A stretch of DNA of 64,000 nucleotides, taken from Lingula anatina. Its lineage: Eukaryota > Brachiopoda > Lingulata > Lingulida > Lingulidae. The position numbers and the translations under genes are program-made. The stretch's first letter is position 1. Each line of letters starts with the position of its first letter. The notes beneath the pieces are model-generated. The model had not been told where the DNA came from, did no database searches, and saw only the letters and a program-made list of their open reading frames with translations. The stretch is taken from positions 483,439 through 547,438 of the forward strand of contig NW_019774602.1 of assembly GCF_001039355.2 (NCBI RefSeq), in the 5' to 3' direction. Of the stretch, positions 10,511 through 23,717 are shown piece after piece.

Positions 10511-13024
10511 CCGTACAATGGAGATAACAAATCAGTGCTTGAATTAATAAAGCTGATTCTTTCTCGAGATTACAGCAGGGGCTTTTACCTTGATTCCTCC
10601 GTGATCTGCACAAATACTGATCTTTACGGCAACTTTGGTATCAATTTCACTCCCATCGATCACCGATTGAGAATCGCATCGATGTAATGCTGATGCTGAT
10701 AATTTTTCATCGATTTCTCCGGGCTTTTCAAACTCTATTACAATAAAAGTCAACCACAGCCACTGAGTGAAGCCTCAACTGCGACTAAATGCCAGCGTGA
10801 CTTTTCTTGAAGCCAGTTTTGCATAAAGTAAGTTCCTGGTTAAGCGTCCAAGGATATCATCGTCACCATCAGCCAATGGAGTTCGCCCTAACTGCTCAAT
10901 TGCACAAGACGCGAAGGATATTTAGGGGGAAATGCTTTCTCCTGTTCATAACAGGTGACAGAAGAATAATACCCAATTTGTCCGCTCTATATTCGAAGTC
11001 AGTCTCCGTTACTTAATGTAAATACGGAGTTGAAAGCAAGTCAGAGTGACATTACAATAGCACCTACATGCTAACCACGGTCAACCGTTGGTGTGAATTG
11101 TTTGGCTGGAAACGTGATAAAGGAAAGGGGGAGTGACCAGCACATTTAAATGATTTATATACCTCATACCAATTGACCAAAGGAGACCACCCTCACCACC
11201 TGGCTTTTCTGCTAAGTGTCACCGTGTCAAATAGCGTAACTGTTTCATATCAGAGAAAGGGGGTATTAGATAAAGGGCACAGGCAAGCCACATGTACAGT
11301 ATATGCAACACATGCTTTACATGCTGTGTGCATTGTTTCGCTGTCCACCCACCTCTCACTTCACGGTTTATCCTTAGGTAAGGTGACATCATCGCACTTT
11401 AAGCCATAGTTCATTTTAGGGAGTAAATTGCTATTCGCGCCATTCAATCATCGGGAATTGTGAGACGGTGTCAGAGTCTTACGTAATTGCAGCCTTTTAA
11501 TTGGATGGCAGAGGGAGTGCTGAAGAGACAGAGAGACAGCGTGATATACGAGTGTACGTGGATCACGAGACAATAAGAATGACGTGCATAAAACAAAATG
11601 CGTGCAGATTGACCTTTTATGCGTTTGTATATTTGTGTGCGTGGTCAATATGGTCGATAAAGTGGATTAGACCGAACATCATTAAAGTTGAAAGAAAGCG
11701 CCAAACACAAGCGCATGAAGCAATGTTGGCTTACTAATGAGAAACTCCAGGACAAACTCTCTTGCTTTGTTTTGTTTTTCGAAATCGATAAAAAGGGCGG
11801 GAGTAAATAATTGAATTTATAATTAGTTGCGCCGTATTAGTTTTATTACATAATAACTGTGCACAGCAGGGCATATAAAATTAAGTGACCGAAATTGTTC
11901 CCGTTGTTATTGACAAGAAGTTATTTTTGTTAATTTACCGTACGTGAACTTAATCATAGTATTTTCAATTAAATGGTATGGGAAATTTTAAACATTCTAG
12001 CCTCCTTCATTTTTCGTTTTCATTTAATACTTGCATGTCATGTATTATACACTTCTTGGAGTGACGAAAATAATTTGATAACACCGCACCCACACCCACT
12101 AGCCGTTATCCTGTTTGAGCTGCCATCTAGCGGATAAGAAAACTCTTATTGCAACTTCTTTTTGTCTTTTATATCCTGGAACAAAAAATACAACTGACCA
12201 CATCAAGTCTACCAAACGTATTTTTGAAACACCGCTTTTGATCATTGATATGTTATGTCAATGACGTCAAATAAAGTCTAAAAGAATTAGTTATGATTTT
12301 ATGGGCTCAAAATGAGTACTGCATGTTTTTCAATTATCCTACAAAATGTTACTTCAGAAGCTATTCTTATTATATAAACACAAACAACCACTTCATTTAA
12401 TAAGAATTCTTGTATGTTCCTGGTGTGTATCATGAATACGATACAGGCATACTTAAAATCAATAAATTTTATTGATAGTATGTTGTTAATTTAAGTTACT
12501 TCCTTGTACCAAAGATTGTGAGATCAGCATTTCTGCAACAGGTCCCTTTGAAATAAAGGTGAAGAAAAAACCTATTACATGGAACTGTATCTTTGGACTT
12601 CGACACAAATCAAATTCCGTAGGCTTACAAATTTTTTTAAACAAACCCCAAGAGAGTTTTTCATATTCAGGCTACCACTTTCATTCTTTCTTTTTTGTTT
12701 GTAATTTTTCACGGGAAGATTTTTTTAGCTGTACGGCATGCAGGAAACTAAACCAGATAAGAGGCACACAAATTTTCTTCCCGTGTCATTAAATTAAGGC
12801 AGCCTTTCAATTTTATTTCTACATATATCTGCGACATATTACCAACAAATGCCACATGTTAACAAATGAAACAAATATTATATATTTATATAGGTGTAAA
12901 CAGCTGGGAGGATTGCATAAAATACTGACCCCGATATGCAACTTTTTAATATACATGTACATCTGTTCAGTAACACCAAATTGCTTGAACATTCTAAAAT
13001 GACCAGCGAACAGGAACGATTCAC
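10511..13024. other. Intergenic region between the two PRRT-like genes
   Basis: It should hold the promoter of gene 1 (next to 10511) and the 3' end of gene 2 (next to 13024). I see no coding frame with protein character and no clear repeat family. The small open frames around 10807, 11173, 11448 and 11501 look random. Confidence 0.55.
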
Positions 13025-14062
13025 TTATGACGCTGCAGACACTACGCTGATGCGGGACTTCATTGACTCCTGCTTTTTCTTTCTAAAGGGCTGCGAGGCC
13101 ACAAGAAGTATAGTAAATCCCATGGCTACCTCCAGAAGTCGTGTAGCAAAGTGATACCCCCACCATGGCCAAGGCAGAGGGGTCTTATTCGTATACAGTC
13201 CGAATTCACTGGCTATTCCCCACAAATTCATCAACGCAATGCAAAAGTACAATACTGCTCCCGCAAGCGCCACTTTCAGCGCCATCGTCTTTTTCGGCTG
13301 CGGTATGTGAGAGTCACGTTTTTTGCCCGGCTTGGCGAGGGGGGTTTGGCTCGTCAAGCTCATGCGTATTACCGTCTTCCGGTCTCTGATTGTAATATTA
13401 TAAAGTTTCCGAAACAAGACAATATATGCAAGTGAAGTAACGATTCCTATTAAAACATAGGTGGCTTGGCAAACCACTAGAATGGCTCTGGCCTCGAAGT
13501 GATACCCAGTCACCAAGTCAGCTGTGATAGCAAGAACGAAATTGAAAACAATCACTGTTATGATCACCCGGCCATTTACGATCTTGGGGGATGCCAGTTT
13601 GAAGCTCAAAAGTTTTGTGAGCATAACAAATAATAATATGAATGCTGAAGTGAGACAAGGGAGTGTAACACTGATGGAAAAATACGCGAGGGCTGCTGGG
13701 AAAGAGTTATTGGAATTGTAAGCGTCAACAAAAAAGTAACAAGTTCTAAACAACCCCATTATGAACATCAGTGTGTTCATAGCGATGAAGAATGCCTTGC
13801 TTTTGAGTCTTTGCATCAATAAAAGTCTTATCACGTTCACAATTGAAATAAGTGCTATGAGAGCAAATAATGCACCCAGTGTGTATATGTGAACTTCCCA
13901 GGCTGCTCCCCATTCTATTTTAGCCTCCTTCCAGTTGGGAACAGGCTCTGCAAATGGCTCCTCGGTGGTGGTGGTACTAGTGCTTGTAACATTATGGATG
14001 TCCTGACCCAAAGTCTCAGACGTCGTTTCTTGTGGTGCGGACGCCGTGACCGCCGCCATCAT
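13025..14062 (-). CDS. PRRT3/PRRT4-like seven-helix membrane protein, gene 2 (intronless)
   Basis: A single-exon frame of 345 codons from ATG 14062, with a second ATG immediately after it. A Ser/Thr-rich N-terminal stretch (residues 6-35) with one N-glycosylation sequon (NVT, 24-26) precedes PFAEPVPNW (36-44) and EWGAAWEVHIYTLGALF. Seven hydrophobic segments lie at about 57-82, 88-112, 123-149, 164-187, 193-217, 259-284 and 300-323. The C-terminus is basic (RKKKQESMKSR) and probably cytoplasmic. It shares the PFAEPVP-W-A-EWG-AW-IY-LG-LF signature and the whole helix layout with gene 1, so the two are tandem paralogues. Loop sequences and the N-terminal repeats differ strongly, so the duplication is old compared with that of SLC6 copies B-D. 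Function unknown; likely plasma membrane or vesicular. Confidence 0.82.
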   Translation of the reverse strand: MMAAVTASAPQETTSETLGQDIHNVTSTSTTTTEEPFAEPVPNWKEAKIEWGAAWEVHIYTLGALFALIALISIVNVIRLLLMQRLKSKAFFIAMNTLMFIMGLFRTCYFFVDAYNSNNSFPAALAYFSISVTLPCLTSAFILLFVMLTKLLSFKLASPKIVNGRVIITVIVFNFVLAITADLVTGYHFEARAILVVCQATYVLIGIVTSLAYIVLFRKLYNITIRDRKTVIRMSLTSQTPLAKPGKKRDSHIPQPKKTMALKVALAGAVLYFCIALMNLWGIASEFGLYTNKTPLPWPWWGYHFATRLLEVAMGFTILLVASQPFRKKKQESMKSRISVVSAAS

Positions 14063-14641
14063 AAAGACAGGCTGAAATTTAAAAAAAAGGTTTAATTTAA
14101 GAAAAATCCAATAAAAAAGTAAAATGCATTTGTACTAAGAAAACATGTATAAACCATATTCACGTGTATGTGTTTATGTCTTGCGCAAGGTATTGGACAG
14201 CCAGAAAATCAATGCAACAGTAGAGTACGCACGAGTAACATGAATTGATCAATCCGGGTTGGTTATTCAGTGAGTCACAAGGGAGTTAATAATAAAGACA
14301 GAAGGACTTTGTCAATACGAAACAGACTGACAATAAAATGTCAAAACACAACGTGTAACTTATTAGTCTTACTGCAGCACTAAACTCGCGTATGTATTGT
14401 TTTCAAGAATAATCCGTAATGATGTTTACTTTTGACATAGGGCACGAATACGATTAATAAGCAAAACTTGGTTGTTCGGGATGCCTAGGCAGGTGTTCAC
14501 CCATATGCAGTTATCATTATCCATTAAGCTTATATGCATTCAAATATTCTGATCATATGGAATTAATGCGACATTGGTCGGCATATTTTTATAGCATTGT
14601 TGATGACAGATGCACTGAAACTTCTCCAAGTACGGTGTACA

Positions 14642-14872
14642 ATGAAAATCTGACTCCCCCAAAATTTGACTCCCCAATCAGATTTTCATTATGAAAATGT
14701 GACTCCCCTGTTAAATTTTCATAATGAAATCGGACTCCCCCCCATGAAATATTAACCCATAAGATTTATAAAGTTTTGTGAGGGGGAGTCAAAATTTCAT
14801 GGGGGGACTCAGATTTTCATTATGAAATGTTGACTGGGGGAGTCAGATTTTCATGGGAGTCAGATTTTCATG
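14642..14872. repeat. Palindromic repeat built from GACTCCCC / TGAAAATC modules
   Basis: The left half reads repeatedly as ATGAAAATCTGACTCCCCC and the right half carries the reverse complement GGGGGAGTCAGATTTTCAT, with shorter degenerate units between. The region can fold back on itself. It may be a fold-back transposon remnant or an expanded short palindrome. Confidence 0.75.
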
Positions 14873-15262
14873 TTACACTGGTAGTATTTCTTCGTTTTTC
14901 TACTGTCAAAACTGTACTGTTTCATGAACCAACAAAAATTTACCACTATATTCGGGAAGTTGACAAGTCGTTTCTCAGGTACGGGTTTATTGTTGAGGGT
15001 CACACGAAGCTTTTTAACCACAGACATACCTGTGTAATAGTGCGTGCGAGTGTGATGCTCTTAATGTCCTGTTATGTGAACGCTTTGTCCATTTTTACCT
15101 ACGGTCAATCAATAGGCAAAGTACTTTTACATGTAGTTAAAGCAGACACATGCTCGACTTACATGACTTTTGTAAATATCTACACGTACATTCAATCGAC
15201 TTTTTCAAAGGCAACTGATGTGTTCACAATTTATTCTTAGACTGGGTTCCATACTGGCGGTT

Positions 15263-15413
15263 CACGCTAAATTTCTATCAGCTCAAGAGGCTTAAATGTC
15301 TGTCACGCCTACCGAATCAGCTAGAGGTAAAGATAATTACCCCTGAACAGCTCTACAAGGCGTGACAGACGTTTAAGCCAGTTAGTTTGATAGCAATTTA
15401 GTGAGACTCCCCA
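15263..15413. repeat. Fold-back / MITE-like inverted repeat
   Basis: Imperfect arms of roughly 50 bases flank a loop of about 47 bases. The left arm includes GGCTTAAATGTCTGTCACGC (15288-15309 region) and the right arm includes GCGTGACAGACGTTTAAGCC. Matching continues outward through CTATCA/TGATAG and CTAAATT/AATTTAG. No coding capacity. Exact ends and target duplications are not clear. Confidence 0.7.
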
Positions 15414-17999
15414 GGGAGATAGATCGATCCAAATATCTGTGGGAATGGTCCCTTAGTAACAAATTCTCAAAGGCCATCTTGATAAATGTTGTAAAGATAA
15501 GCGTGCACGGCACTGGGTTCATGAAAGGACCTCAGTCGAAATTATTCAGTTAACTTTAAAAGCAATAATGATATAGTCTAGGTTGGTCTAGGATAAATCT
15601 GTGGTGTTTCATTAAAATGAAGTGCCTCTCTATCTAAATCACATGCCCTGATGCTTGCTAATAGTATGGCATTTAGGTGCAAAATTCTCACTTAAAATGA
15701 GAACATCTGATTTATCACCTGTCAAAATTTACTTAAATTTTACGGAGTTAAAGTTTAGACCAACTTTCCGTTTGTGTTATTCAGTGAAACTACATGCACT
15801 AGTCATGACTAGTAGGTCTAGCAAGCGGAGAATCGAAGCCGAATCAGAGCATAATACACTTCACACTAAGTCGTCAAACTTCTTCACTCACCTGTTATGT
15901 TATGTATAACGAAGCCCAGCCAAGTGCGATGGTTTTTCTTTCTCAATGTAATAGCAGGTAGAAGATGTATGTTGTTTTGATTACTTTAAACTCGTACTAC
16001 TGTAAGGTACAAGCCAACGCTTTTCGTTCTTCAGAGTATCGCTGTCTTCTCAGGTAGACCAAAACATCGACCCGGAAGTTGACCTTTTGTATACAAGGAC
16101 AAGTAGTATTGATAGTATATATATAGGAACTAAGGTTTACGGTGTCTCCCGACAGGTTGCGGTGCTAAATTACCTGAAGTTATATTAGAATTTCAGTCCT
16201 CAACACACAGCAGTCATATGTTACGTCTATATTGTATAACTTGAAGCAGTTAAACTAACGCTTCACATTTCGAATGAGGCATTTTAAACCAGAGAATGTC
16301 AATCGACAATTATTTGAAAGCCACAGCAGTCTGTATTGGCTGATGTATGAATACATAATGCACAAAAGGCTCAATACGTCACGGATCTACGTCACGCGGC
16401 GTATTGAGTCAGCTCAATTGACTCTAAATTATGAAAGAGTTACGGTATTTGATCGATTAAAAAATTTTCCGGCATAATGGAGGAAAATGAAAGGGGTTGT
16501 TATGACGTGAAGGTGTGCAAACACATTTAAATCAATTGCAGTTGAATGAGTTGTTTGTTGGCATTTAGTGATGACTAACGGTTCACAAATAAACCTTGTC
16601 AACATCAATGTTTTAAAGAAAAGTATTCACCTCATATACGGAGGATGGGATTGCGCTTTATTATAACTTTTAAACTGTTTTAAAATAAAATAAAATTAAA
16701 GATCAAAACTGTATAAATTTACAATCCTGTTTTTTTTTTTTTTTAATTCAACTTTTTTTTGTTCTATAGCAAAATGAAACTAATTTGTTTAATGTTTAAC
16801 TTTCTTTTATTTCCTTATTAAAGTCGTGATTATTTTTGACAGTTTTTTTTTTCTACCGTGATTAGATTTATATTTGGTGGCTTTTCTATGAATACTTAAG
16901 TTTGAAATATGATCAGAAAAATAAAAAAGTGGAAAGATTCTGATGTAGCATTAAACCGTGTTTTTAAAGACCACAGTTGAACAAAGCCCGATTTTTTTAT
17001 TCATAGAACACATTTTTTAAATTCCCGCTCTTTGAATTAGATGGAGATTATTACAAATGAAATATATTTCTGATTTATTCATGCTTGGACATGATAACGA
17101 AGGGACTAGAAACGCGGATCAAGATCAAAGGAAAATTGGCTGAGCGAGAGCTCTATTCGTGAAACCGTCGGAGTTCGGATCACTTGACCTCCCGAGCATA
17201 TCGCGGTTGTCGACGACTTTTTTGTGTCATTTAGAGTCATTTAGACAGGTAGATGGCGATTACGCAGTCCTTCGGGCGGATGAGACAATAAACTTATAGG
17301 GATTAAGTATAAGTACAATTTGTTCTATCAATTTTGAAGCTACTGTATGTGAGAATTTGATATGTTTGTTCATGGGGGAATTCAAAATGCCCTATGTGGT
17401 AAAGGTTATCTTGTTTGTTGCCGTAAAATGAGCATTCAAGATTGTATAATTGTATTGTAGCATACTTGTAGCATACTTGTAACATACTTTATTTATATAT
17501 AAAAAGTTTTAAAAATACAAACACACGAACACACATGTATGCCTTATTACATATATATATAAATATATATGATGAAAAACTATATACCAAACATATTATC
17601 AATACATCATTTCATAGGTGTGTACTGACTGTTTGAAAAAAATCACTCGCGTGTCTTCAAAAAGTTACTTCCAGCAAGCCCATGTTCTACAAAATTTCCT
17701 GAGTACATATATTTGAGAGATTTTTTTTCCCGTCAGAACTTAATCTTTCAATAATAAACATAAAGACTTTTTTGTTGTTTCGGCTCTTTTGGATTTAAAA
17801 TAAAAAGTTTAGATTTATAAATATGTATAATGAAATAAATTGGATTAAACCCGCTAGAAGTATAACCAAAAATAAAATTCTGCTTATTAAATGATAAATG
17901 TTACCGGCCTTTTCAAAAAAAAAATTTGTCGTTAAGCTCTGTAATTTTTTATTCATCTATTCCTTATAATTGATTTCTTAAGAAATTGTTTCATGTATA

Positions 18000-18080
18000 T
18001 GTAAAGTCTTTTGAACATGTTATAATGGATTTTAGACTCAAAATAAATTTATTATTATTATTTATGATTATTATTTATTA
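18000..18080 (+). mobile_element. Possible LINE 3'-tail remnant
   Basis: It contains AATGGATTTTAGACTC followed by AATAAATTTATTATTATT. This resembles the 3' end of the LINE fragment near 33770-33800 (ATGGATTTTAGACTC then AAT-rich tail). Only the tail is recognisable. Confidence 0.35.
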
Positions 18081-18743
18081 TTAAAATTAATGGTTCTAGC
18101 TCATTACATATATCTTACACTGTATAACAAAGCTATAAAAGATGCTCAATCTTTTCCCCCTCTTTTCCACGAAAAAACAGCATATATATATTTTAGGTCA
18201 GCTTTCACAGGTAAAATTCTATGCAATAATTTGTACTGATACCATAGTATCTTATTGTCCGGAGCTGTCGTAAGCTAAGGTCCAATTTACATTTTGCCTT
18301 TAGAGTATCATAAAAGTATTTTCACCCCTTTCTACTTTTCAAACGAAAGCCAATTGCAGACTATGCATAAGGCTGTGTGACTATATTATTGTAAACTACA
18401 GTAGTTACTCGATCTTGGGGGGATAGTTAATTTTATAATGTATTTTTAAGTCTCTTCCATGCAGTAAAAACAACAAAAATGCGCTCCAGAAATATAATTT
18501 TGTGATAAAATTTATGTATCTAAAACTTTGATAATTTTTATATTCCTTTTTAATCCCGTTTCCTTTTAGATGTTCAGTATCCCCTTGTATCTTTAAATAA
18601 CAATCATTTGGTAGTTTGAATTTTCTCTTAAATTTATCAAGATTTGAAAGGTCGCCATTGATAATCGACAATTTTTGCGACTGACATCTACAGTGACACA
18701 TTTATTCATTCCACGTTTTTTTTTTTCACATCTACTCGAATGA

Positions 18744-21700
18744 TTATTGATCAAAGGCGGGATTGGATGTACCGTTGTCATGGAGAGTTTTTGCCTTGGA
18801 ATCGGCGTCGTAGATTGTCCCCGCGCGGTCTTCTGCACGTGCAGGTCCCCAGTCAGCTTGCGGTGATCCAGCTCTCTTCAAGGCCTAAAAAATCATACGC
18901 ACACATTATGTAACTATGGCATATTTACAGGTATCCATGGAAATACTATTATCAGTCTGATTCAGTTTGCACATTTGAATATTTGACCTGGTATAAATCA
19001 AAACAGCACTTGCAAATGTACTACTTTACCTAATAATTCTATTGAATAGCAGATGACTGAGATAAAGAAGGACGGTTTGCCAGCCTTACAGTGCCCTTTT
19101 TAAAAACCCATTTTATTTTCCTATGCAATGTTAATATTAGGTGTAGAAACTTAGGTGCAAAACAAGGCTATGGTGGAAACTTAAGAAACTTGTTAGATGT
19201 AAAAAATGGGGCGATATACAATCTACTTAATGCGACAACATCGTCTTAATCTAATATATACCAGCGGCTTCACTGGAAATTCAATGCATTTTCACATAAG
19301 TGCAAACAAGGAAGTGCTGCTTTAATATCAATCGCTACCAACCTTGAGGCCGCCGTCGTAGCAGTATCTTCTCAGGATCCAGGCAGGGATGAGGGCGACG
19401 GGTGTCAACTGAATCAGCCATCCCAGGACCTGAGCCCACACAGGGAATGTATAGCCATGATACACGTATGGCTTCAGCTGAATGAATTTGAATACTATGA
19501 CAGCCTGCAAAATACGTACTTGAAATTATAGGTAAGACAAACTTACTTCACGAAAATAGTGAAATTCAATTTCCGATTTACCGTCTTAGCAATATTCGAA
19601 ACTTGAATAATATCTTACTATGCATTTACATTTCACATTTAACGGTCGAGGTTTATCCCAATGGTCACTTACCAACATAAGAAGCGGAGATAAACAACAC
19701 CAAGTGACCCGAAAGTAGATACCAGGCTTCTTGCCAAGCATTATTTTCACGTCCTCAGAAAACCTGGACCATCCTGGAGTGAAAACAAAATAAGGCGCGA
19801 TGAAAAGTGATAACATGATTCAATTTAAGATTTTGCCATGAGCCTACAAATTTGCTATGTGATTTTAACGCCAATTCCTCCCGATATGTGTCACTAGACG
19901 TGTTTCTCCCGTATTAATCAGATAATTTCTGGATTCCGTAAAACAACACGGGTAATCAAGCTATCGGTGCGACTGACCAAACCCTTCTGACAATATTTTT
20001 ATTTATTTTTATATCCTATATAAAAGATGGAGCGCATGAAAATATGTGATTCCTATAGTAAGAGATATCGATTACCTTTAACCTTGAAAAACAGCAGATT
20101 TTCGAGTAAAGCAAGAACAAATTACCCCTTACTTACCATAGACCCACTGTAGAACTATGCATTCAAATAAACTAACAAACAGCAACGGGAACCCTCCAAC
20201 ACTGTGATCCATCAGGTCTAATAGATAGTGGCCACCCTGAAATTTGTGAAATGTGAAAAGATGTCCTTTGGTATTTCTTTAAGTTATGCATTTGGTCGGG
20301 TTTTGTGGCAAAAACTTGCCTTCAAATGCATCTTTAAGAATATTTACATTGGAATGCCAATCATTGTTACCAAACAACGTGTCAATACATATAACAAAAA
20401 CAGATAAAGATCAGAGATTGTTTTTTTTTTCTTAAATACGTATATGAACCGAAAGAGATCTTACAAGAAATCTTACCCTTGCACACATCGGCAGGCCGAG
20501 AAGAAAACACACTCCGCACACGACGCCCCTCATGATGGTTTCCCTCCATTTACTAACACGTAGAATATGTGGATATTCGTCCATTATACTGCTCAAAACG
20601 GTCTCAGCCATGGAAAACTGTGCACTGAATCCCAGTAACAGCATCATGGAGAAGAACAGAATGGCCCACAGAGTCGGTAACGGCATCTGGGATATGGCCT
20701 CTGGATACACGATGAAAGCAAGACCAGGACCTGAAATAACCAAAGCTCTGTGTTATCTTATGTGTTTACTCGTATGTGAGAATGCCACAAGTCACTGAAA
20801 GGGAAACTTTTATATTTTTTCTTATCTGAAAAGGGTATTTTTACATTACCACCAACGACACGGAAACATTCATCACTATCATTAGTATCTTATTTTATCA
20901 TTTATGCGCGCGCGCCATATCGTTCATGCATTTTGCTCTTGTGTCATCGTTTTCAAGTACAGACCATCTTAGTGTTACGAAAACCTCCTGAACTTGATAT
21001 ACAAATACACATACCTTGACTAGCAACATCAGCCACATCTTTTCCAGATATATGCGCCATGTAGCCAAGCACGGAGAAGATGACCAATCCAGCATAAACG
21101 CTAGTCCCGCAGTTCATAAGGGAACAAATTAGTGCGTCCCTAAGAAAAATATAACGTGTTTGTATTGTATTTCGTCGGTTGAACAAGTATAGCATTAGGT
21201 TTCACAGACAATCTTGAAATAATACGGTACCAGCTTGGGACGACAAACGTACACCACCCCGTGAAGAGTTCACGCTACTCTTGAATGTGGCTTCAAAAAA
21301 TTACAGTTTTAAATGTCATGATGTCTATATTTAATGTATACCCAATTTCTCTTTACCTTTGTTTCAAAATAAGCTTTAAAACACAAAAACAGACATTTAT
21401 CAATTGAGAACATATTTTGAAAACAGATGAATACAACAAATGGTATTTATAAAGAATTTAAAAACCCTCAAAGACTGAACAAGTATTTGGCATTTTTGTG
21501 CATAACGCGTGGTATATGACTGTAGGCCAGACACGTGAGCATTCATGTACCAAAGTTCGAGCAATTAGGGTTTTTTACTTTCTTCAGAACACAAATATAA
21601 TCTAAATTATCCGAACATCTCGTCTCAATGTTTACCAGTATATAATGTTGAAATAGCGCATTAATAAACTGAGATGAAATCCAACAAAACCATATTAAGC

Positions 21701-23667
21701 CTATTAGAGCAGACTATAAATAATCAATAGTAACAGTTTCTGTTAATCAGCCCAGTTTACCTGAAACAGTTGTTGTGGAATTTGTTGTAGCTTGACATCG
21801 CTATCAGGCCTCCAAAAGACACGCTGAGTGAATAAAAATTCTGAACGACTGCGTCACTCCACACCTGATAGATAAAAAACGGTAAAAACAGTTAACTAAG
21901 GTAATCGATTAACCGAATTAATTTTGCAGTATACTTATGTAGTCGGCATTAAGGGGGGGTTCGATACGTTGTAGAGGCCCACATTTGGCAAAATATCTTT
22001 TTTCTTGTTTCTTTCATGTTAATATAAGTGAAATAAAGATAAAAATATTTAAGTGTAAAAAACTTTTTGTTTTATTCACCAACCAATGTGCATCTGCAAA
22101 CACGCGTTAATTGTCAATTTAGTTGCTTTGTCCCTATGTGTGAGATATTGATCAGATCCCAGCGAAACTCTGTAACTATAAACTAGAAGGATATTATTAT
22201 AAAATATGCCATATCCTTTACAAAGATATATACAGATTTATACAAAGCAACTTCTGCTTGAAGTATCACTTTCCGAACTGGTTTGACGGAAAGAAAAAGG
22301 GAAGCTACACTTACCTTAGAGTCTAGAAGTCGAGTAAAATCAGGCGTTAGATAATATTTAATGCCTTCTGCGGATCCTTCCAGTAAAACACCACGTACAA
22401 GGAGAATGGCCAAGATGACATGAGGGAAAATGGCAGTAAAATAAACAGCCTGTAAAGTATAAATATATTAAGTGTATCTTTGTTTTTGGTAACTTAAAAA
22501 ACATGAACGGTCTGACTTAAACATGTACCTACATTCATTTGTTTTGAAGGAATAACACAAAAATACTTTAATTAGCCTCAAATGCCGGGTAGGCACATAC
22601 CAATTAAATTTAGACTAAGACCTAATGCGTAATTAAGTTTTAATAAAGTTGTAACTGAAATAATAAAAAAGGGCTCAGCTTGGCTCGCGTTGTTTAAAAA
22701 GTAATTGTATATATTTATTATAAACAAAAGAAAAGGACAAAATATGATCTCAAAAACGGAAGTATTTTAAAAGCAAGATTAAGTACGATGCCTGGGAAAA
22801 GACGAGGTACATGATGTACATGTATAATTTGTTTCTATTATGTTTTACTAACAAGTGCTTGGTCACAAATAAATTTTACAACCGCTTCTGCACCACGTGA
22901 CACAAACTAAAAAAATAGATCAACAGAAAGTTGGAAGGACATGCGTTTATTTGCTGCCATTTTGCTCACCTTCCCCAGGGACTTTATTCCCTTAATCAAG
23001 ACCAGGAACACAATCAACCAGGCCAGCAGAAGACACAGGGAAAGGTCCCATTTGAGACCCCCTGAATTCTCTATCCCATCAGTCATCTCTAGGACATTAC
23101 GGCTACAAATATAAAAATGAAGTGCACGTGTTCACGACAGCGTTGTTCAGTGCAGTCAAATAATCTTTAGAGGTTTTTAATTAGTGTCTATTTATATTTT
23201 AATATAAAAATATTAAAATATTCTAAATCTTACGTTTCTTGCATATATATATATATATTCGATTAAAAACTTTTTTGCGCCAAGAACAGCAATAGGCAGA
23301 CTTTTCGAAAAGCACTCATCAATCTTCATGGTATTATTATCTTACTAGAAATACTCCTCGCTTGGTGAAGTGGCGATGACCTCGGTAGTATCGGTAGTAT
23401 TCAGAAGCGTTGTTCTACTGGTGAAGTTGGTGGCGTTTGTTTGCGTACCTTCGCCAACTTTGAAACAAATGATAAACAAATTTACATTTACACGGCTCTT
23501 GTACATATACTGTTAACAGCACAATCGTGCTTTAAATTAAACGGATTACCCAAATAAACATGTATTCGATCATATAAAACTAAAGCAGTGAGACTTACTA
23601 TAACGTGAAAAAATTACCGACTATGGTGTTTTATATGGATGCAAAATGGTAGAAATATTGCATCCGC

Positions 23668-23717
<50 letters not shown>

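Larger units (their letters stand above)
14063..18743. other. Intergenic region between PRRT-like gene 2 and SLC6 copy B
   Basis: No gene supported. It contains the palindromic element at 14642-14872, the fold-back element at 15263-15413, AT-rich DNA with poly-T runs around 16730-16860, a possible LINE tail near 18000-18080 and, next to 18744, the 3' UTR of copy B. The 138-codon frame at 14827-15240 begins inside the palindromic element and shows no family features. Confidence 0.55.

Noticed and set aside
14827-15240. 138-codon open frame on the + strand
   Set aside because: It starts inside a palindromic repeat, has no recognisable domain and no splice or promoter context.
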